From positions 1-64,000 of the forward strand of contig NW_026570431.1 in assembly GCF_019649055.1 (NCBI RefSeq): a stretch of DNA of 64,000 nucleotides, read 5' to 3'. The DNA is from Paramacrobiotus metropolitanus (lineage: Eukaryota > Tardigrada > Eutardigrada > Parachela > Macrobiotidae). The translations under genes and the position numbers were made by a program. The notes beneath the pieces are model-generated. The model did no database searches, was not told the origin of the DNA, and was given only the letters and a program-made list of their open reading frames with translations. Of this stretch, positions 57,870 to 64,000 are shown piece by piece (position 1 is the first letter of the stretch; each line of letters opens with the position of its first letter).

Positions 57870-60800
57870 TTACAGATAGAACATCTGTTCACGCAGCTGG
57901 TCGGAAGCGTTTTTATGAAGGTTCAGCGCAACCAGTTGGGCGTGCTTGCGCGCATATTGTACCGGAGCCGGCACACGAATGGTTCCCTGCAACACAGATG
58001 ACGCGGAGATACGTCGAGGTTTAAATAACTGAGAACTTTACATTTTGATAAAGGCCTTCCCAAATGGTACATGATTTTAAAACAAGTTTTTGCTCCGATC
58101 TTGAAGGAATTAACAAATCAAACAAGCCGAAATGACCTTATACAGTCAGAATTCTGACGACCTGGCTGGCCTCTAAAGTAGTAAAGGAGAATAACTTTCC
58201 AACCAGGAATGATCATTCAGTGTGTTTACTTACCGGCCAGTTAAAGTACATGTGGCACAGCATGTACGTCATCTGCTGCAAATGTGCCGGTTGCATGCCC
58301 GAGTCATCATCGATGACGTTATAATATGTTGGCGCTACGGTGCCTTCGCGGACCGTTTGCGAAACGATGTAGAAATCGTAACTGCAACAAAATGCCAACA
58401 CTTACAGGCTGTAACATTTCTGTACAGAGACAGAATTATGTACTGTACATACAGGGTAGCAAAACCGATGTGCAATAAGCGCTTGATTTGCGCGTTAATG
58501 AAAGATGCGCGAAAGGAAAAATAGTACCAGCTGATCTTACCGAAACGGCCGAGTGACCACGTCATCCACGACCGTACCGGGCAGTGGATTGTAGATGCCG
58601 CCGTTATTGTCCTTAAAGAACCGCGTGCTCTCGCGTTTGTTGACCAGAATGTACGTCAGCCTGATTCTACGATAAAAGACACAATGCCGAGAGTTTTCTA
58701 AAAAAGTAGCAGAAAAATACTAACTTTCTATCCGTCGACAGACCGTCGGTGATGTTGCGCACAGCGGCTAATTCAATTTCCTTGATATTTCTTAGCTGAC
58801 CTTCGGAGATGCCTAAAACCGTCACGTATCGGTGATATTAGAAAATATTCAAGTTTTCCATCAAGATTAAGTTATTATCGATACATACAGCTGTTAATTT
58901 GAAAGCCTTAAAAAGCTTTCGCTCAAATCTGTTCCAAAGTAAGTTCACAGCGCAATAAAAACGAAGCATTAACAGCGAAATAGTCAAACATAACTTCCAC
59001 TTACCATCGCGGTAAACGAATACACCCGCAAGATTCTTCGCACACTTGTCCATAAAATGGCTCATACACTCTGTAACAAGAGAATTCGTTGCACCTTAAG
59101 CTATCATTACGTAAACAGATCTTTGCACCTTTGATCAGCAACGGGATACAGGTCAAGACCTCCTCATCATTATCGGCATATACGGCGCAGTTGTAGTATT
59201 TGGAAAGTGTGTTATTCACTGACGCCGCAGCCGCCACTAGAATCTTCTGGTTTAGCCGGTCGCGATGGCAGTCGATGCCGATCACCATGGTTGGTGCATC
59301 GAATGGAAACTAATGCAAAAAAAGAATCATTACTGAAAATGTGATCTGTCCACAAAATATCAGACGCGAGATCCAGAAGACATGAACCCGCAAAGATATA
59401 AATAAAATTAAATTTTAATGCCAATAGTACTTTAGTATTTATGATTTTATCTATCTTTTCTCCGAAATGTGTTAAAAATGAATAGATAACCATAAATATT
59501 TCAGTAAAATGGACAGATAAGCAGAGATACCATATTTCAGTAATACTGAGATTGTCTTGGAAAGTCAAACAAATTGTCAGAACTACGTGGTACTTGTGCC
59601 GAAGTATCCAACAAAATTAACAAGACACCGCTAGCTTACGCGCATGGTCCAAATGTCACCGCCCAGTTTGGCATTAATCTGCATGCACACTTTGGTGGCT
59701 ACGCTCATGAGCTTGTTGGGAGCTCCGTTAATAGTCCTGGATAAAACCACCTGGGATGCGCCTATAAGTTTCAGTAGACCAATAGCAAGTATTTACAGAC
59801 GGAGTTATCAGTTCGAGCACCATTACAACGTACAGGGCAAATTGCAGCACAGCGTCTCTTTGAACGCATCGTATCGATCCTTTGAATTCGAAGAAAACAC
59901 AGCCAAAACCTATAAATACACAGATTATCAAAGCTTCGCACGAAAGAATAACGGCACAGTAATCACACCAATTTCAGTTCTGGTCGTTGCATACGCTGGA
60001 CCTTCTCGATGTACGCTTGCGGCGAATCGCCGACCACTTCCCTGTACAGCAACGGAATAACTGTAGCAACTGTATCAGGATTTTTACACATCGAGACCAC
60101 TGAATTTTCTAAAACATGAGAAAGTCGCCTTACACTCTGGGGCTGTCGATGCGCATCCCCATGGGACCAGCCACCTGGATTAACATGTTGACAAACTGCT
60201 TCGTGGTGGCGACGTTTTGCTGGGTGGTCAGCACCAACCAAACAGGCAGTTGCACGGGTGTTTGGAACCGCGCACTGCGCGCCGGTTGGCTCCAGTCCGC
60301 TTTAAGCGCGTCATAGGAAAACTGCGAGCACGGTTATAAATTTTAACAAATTCAAAACAACATAAAACTCGCACTGCCCGCAGTTTAAACACTGTGATGC
60401 TGCTGCCGGCCACTGCTACACTTACAGATATCTCCTATTTTTCTTAAATTTTCTTCGGGTTTTATGAACAGTATTATGAAAAAAATGTTATACGAAGGCG
60501 GAGACTATTTAGGTTACTGAATTTCGGATATGGCGGGGATTTTTATTTTCGATCTACAAAATGCAGATCAATACTTATGTGTATTCTATACTGCTCACTG
60601 GTCAGCAACTTCCCGGACTTACCTAAATACGTTCGTATGCTGCACACGATTATAAGACCAATGCAAGTACCAATCATTTGGCATTCGTCGAAAGTAATTC
60701 GAATACCACTTTATTCATTATTTTATAATTTAGTAATCTGTTCATCGTTCCAAAGAACAGACTGACCTCCTTCCCACTTTGAAACAGTTTTTGTGGCGGC

Positions 60801-63800
60801 AAACAACGACCGCAGAATTTCATCAGCTCCTTTCCGTACTGCACATCCCAGTAGTTTAACTCTTTCTGAATATTATCATTTCTACAGCCAACAAACCAAA
60901 TTATACGCTGACGACGTCGTACATGAAAATAATGCGACCACCTACCCGGTTATCTTACGAATGAACTTCTCTGTGGCGTCCTTCCGACGTGCAGGATCGA
61001 GTTTGGTGTGTCTGGACACAGCCCGCATCATATTGATATCCGCGCGCATCTGGTCGGTGTAACCGGTTAGGCGACACAGCTCAGGCACCAGCAGAATTTG
61101 CTCCGTCCCTTTACGACGCAGAGCACGATTGGCCGGTCGCACCACCAGTAAGGGTTGGTGGGTATCGGTAATGCGCACATTATAACGCTAGAAAGATGCT
61201 GTACGTTACACATGTCGGCACTCGCTTCCGTTATTAGTGTAATCACATTTAAAATTAATGTGCTCTCCTCTAAATTTGCAGCAGCAGTTGTGGCTGGGTG
61301 TAACCAGACTTACTTGCGTCAAAATGTCTAATAAAAATAAATTTGAGTGCCTACCTGATGAAAGTATTGTCCAAACGAAATCTTCTTTATCTCCCAATTT
61401 TCGCCCACGCGCACACGTGCTTCGAACGTCATACCCGGATTCTTGTTCCATTCCACTGCCTGCACGCGGTATACCATATGGTTGTATCTGCAATTGCAAA
61501 TGAAATAATTGGTACCGCATTCATAAAATTCTTGTATCAGCCTTCCCAAATTTTCACAGAAGTACGCGTACTTTTCAACAAGTTAAACAAAATACGTACC
61601 GTTGTTGGAGTAAGAGACAATGTAAAAACCAGCAATAATATTTATAAAAATGGCCGATTACGAAAAATTTATTATGTGGTTAACATTAGCTTACACAGTC
61701 TCGACCATCTCTCCAATGATTACTTTGGCCGCTTCCTTGTTGACTGCTTCCGGGCCGTCCGCAGATTTAGTCCTTTTGGCAACGTCATACGCCATACGCA
61801 GAGCGGTACAAGCATTTTCGTTTCTGGAATTAATTTACGATAATTTTGTTCAACGACTTCACCAGCAGTATTCCTCATCTTACACTGTACCGAATAATGC
61901 GGAAGCGCTGGTCAACGCTCATGAGAACTTTGTTCTGCTCAAAAATTCCAATGGATGTCTCAAATCCCGGCCAAAGTTCCAACCTAACAACCGTAGACTA
62001 CTAGTTAGCTAAGGTCATCGGGCTAAACAGCGTCGATGCTGAGATGTTCTACCGTTGCTCATAACCCTGCGGCACCAGCCTCCCGGCTGGATCGAAACAA
62101 CTGTCCTGAATCCGCACCATCTTCAAATCGTCCTCTTGAAATCTGTAAAATGAAGTATGCAAGAAGGGTGAACGTAAGCTATACAGCCGATATACGCTCG
62201 GACTTCAGTACTCGTAAGGAATTTCGTAATCTGCGTTTTCAATCACCGAACTGCTGCGGTACTGTGGCAGCCGATAAGCCACAGGGATACAATTGCAATT
62301 ATAGAGCATTGCATGTAAAAGTGGTATGACTATCCCACTTCGGCACTGTGGGATAACATTTACTATCAGCAAAAAGTTCGATTCTTGTATCCTCAATGTT
62401 AGACGACTTTGCTAGCTAAAGTAGAACGTGCGAGTACTCTGTAATTGTAAGTACATGCTTCAGCAAAAGGAACAACGCCGAATCAGCTTTGGTAAAATGT
62501 TGCGTGCAAATCTCCAGCCGCTCTTATTTTACTTCGACTTTAATTGTTTATATATTTATTACCTGTTCAATTGGGAATTGAGAATCACCAGCACCTGTGG
62601 ATTGTCGGCATCCAGGTTGGCCGTTCGAAACACGCGCACAGTAAATTGCTGTTGGTTAAACTCAACGGCGTCTTCGCATCCCTGCCGAGAAAAAAACCCT
62701 TCAAAGGTTCCATGAAACCATCAAATGCTATCGACTTAAAGTTTAATCTGTAATAATTTAATCCATAAAAATCCCTAGTTGTTATAAATTAATTAAAGAT
62801 TATATTTCGTTTAACAGGCTGCTACTCCGCAAATTTTAAACTCTCGTTACTCTCACGTGAATTTTGGTACAAAGTGTACGCTCGGTAATGCCTGTAATAC
62901 TCAAACTGATACTGGCTAACCTCAGAAACCCGTTCTGCAGATGACGGACCAACATACAGGATACTGCCGCCATCGAAAATGAAAGCATGCTTCTGCAGCT
63001 GCTTCGTGTCTGCCCATCGGTTGATTATCCCGAAGCGCTGAGAACGGTTTCCGGGCAGTGGCTCGAAGTCTACCTGGTACTGGTAAATAACCCCTTTGTT
63101 GCTGACTTTCACTTCGATATAGTTGGAATGCAGCCGCACAATATCGCCCATACATCCTGCAATGCAATCGTTAACGCATGACAACAAAGATAAATTACTG
63201 GTCTCTGTAGTAATTACGCTTATTAATAATTTAATAGATGCTGCGGTGATTCTGTGTCCACAGAGTAGCTGTTGCCTGTTACTAACAAGATATTATGAAC
63301 TGTAGTAACAAAAATGTCAGCGGCGCCTTGCCCCTAAAAAGCATTCACACTTAGAAAAATCTTTCACCTTTCTTTTCTTTCACGGCAGCGGGACGGGTAT
63401 GGACGGCCGTGTATTTCAGCCGATCTTCCTCCTCGCGGCTCATCCGTTCTTTGAATTTGCCCCCACTGCGCTTTCCGCGGTCAGCTGAAGGGCTGGATTT
63501 TTCGGCTATAAAAGAATCTTCAAATTCAATCCGGATGCCTCACCGAAACTGTGAGATTCAACCCGATTTTGGTTAATAAAATAAAAATTCAAAATAAAAA
63601 TTCTTAGGTAGATTTACTGGTAGAATTTAGATTTTCAGGCAAGGGCATGGCTCTAAGCGATCTCATACCGATATAGTCGGTATGAGATATGCTGCAGCAG
63701 AACTTACAGTATATGATTTAAGTCATTAAACACATGCGGCTTGTTCAGATACTTAAGGTCTAAAACCATACGCGCCGTCTTTGGAACCTTTAACGTAAGG

Positions 63801-63939
63801 TTAGGGATCAATCATCAGTGATTATATGTTTTTACGGTTTTCGGGCCGCCGGCCGCATCCGTGATCCGCTCAACCTTTTCAGCCTCCCTGGTGAGTTACA
63901 GAGTTCGATATTTCTAGTACCTAACGGTGTGGGATTCAT
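57870..63939 (-). CDS. PIWI-clade Argonaute protein
   Basis: Nineteen minus-strand exons: 63939-63921, 63505-63368, 63156-62921, 62681-62563, 62142-62053, 61983-61891, 61823-61695, 61487-61355, 61187-60946, 60881-60767, 60321-60134, 60108-59969, 59750-59640, 59309-59129, 59070-59005, 58812-58725, 58666-58541, 58381-58234, 57986-57870 (about 826 aa). Domains in order: a basic N-terminus, N domain ([20 protein letters not shown]), PAZ ([10 protein letters not shown] to VYNHMVYRV), [20 protein letters not shown] ([11 protein letters not shown]), and PIWI ([60 protein letters not shown]). The end [13 protein letters not shown]...MFYL is PIWI-clade specific. By family it binds piRNAs and silences transposons in the germ line. 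Two oddities: the catalytic His is Tyr (APTYYNV), and exons 11 and 12 do not join in frame. The 19-bp first exon is the least certain. Confidence 0.88.
63660..63688. repeat. Short hairpin in PIWI intron 1
   Basis: ATCTCATACCGA and its exact complement flank a 5-base loop. No flanking duplication seen; function unknown. Confidence 0.85.
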
Positions 63940-64000
63940 TTGCTCCAGCTGGCGGGTACGGTCGCCACAATTTCCCACGCCAGAAGAACCCTGGAGCTCG

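Noticed and set aside
60110-60133. A 25-bp intron between PIWI exons 11 and 12
   Set aside because: Far shorter than any other intron here and does not restore the frame.
63723-63796. Possible reverse-transcriptase-like string ([12 protein letters not shown]) on the minus strand
   Set aside because: Too short and isolated; it lies in PIWI intron 1 and no further RT motif is near.
1-64000. CRISPR arrays, bacterial operons, tRNA or rRNA genes
   Set aside because: None seen; all confident genes are spliced metazoan families and no tRNA cloverleaf or rRNA core was recognised by eye.

Overview
The window reads as nuclear DNA of a small-genome invertebrate. Genes are split into many short exons with GT-AG introns. 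The metazoan families present are a receptor guanylyl cyclase, class A GPCRs, a PIWI protein, acinus, RPP30 and PSMA2. The gene structures suggest an ecdysozoan, and my leading guess is a tardigrade, but the sequence alone does not prove it.

Left part (1-21.2 kb, + strand): one receptor-type guanylyl cyclase locus. Four intact exons (A, B, E, F), one interrupted exon (C) and one relic (D') each encode their own start codon, signal peptide and the N-terminal ~100 residues of the ligand-binding domain. All five recognisable donors split the codon after its first base (..A|GTA..). They fit one shared acceptor at 15333/15334, followed by 19 common exons (15334-21154). This is a UGT1A/protocadherin-like array of alternative first exons that would swap part of the extracellular ligand-binding lobe on a common membrane, kinase-homology and cyclase body. 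The array also holds transposon debris (an RT fragment, a TA-flanked MITE, an 8-bp-TSD hAT element), a ~41-bp minisatellite and a 92-bp perfect palindrome. The cyclase domain lacks one of its two metal-binding aspartates.

Middle part (23-38.8 kb): two tandem class A GPCR genes with the same exon plan, a decayed third copy, and two minus-strand genes encoding Nup98-like GLEBS/FG proteins (28389-32357 and 34349-38741). Together these carry five GLEBS (Rae1-binding) motifs. No Nup98 autoproteolytic domain was seen. The pattern [GPCR then GLEBS gene] occurs twice, which indicates a tandem segmental duplication.

Right part (40-64 kb): mostly conserved single-copy genes. These are ACIN1 (+), a decayed TA-flanked DNA transposon, RPP30 (-), a large foldback element, PSMA2 (+), a small secreted protein (+), an unrecognised 461-aa protein with an internal domain duplication (-), and a nearly complete PIWI gene (-). 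In the PIWI gene the catalytic histidine is replaced by tyrosine and one exon junction is out of frame.

Gene models were assembled by eye from splice sites and checked by exon phase. No transcript or database support was available.
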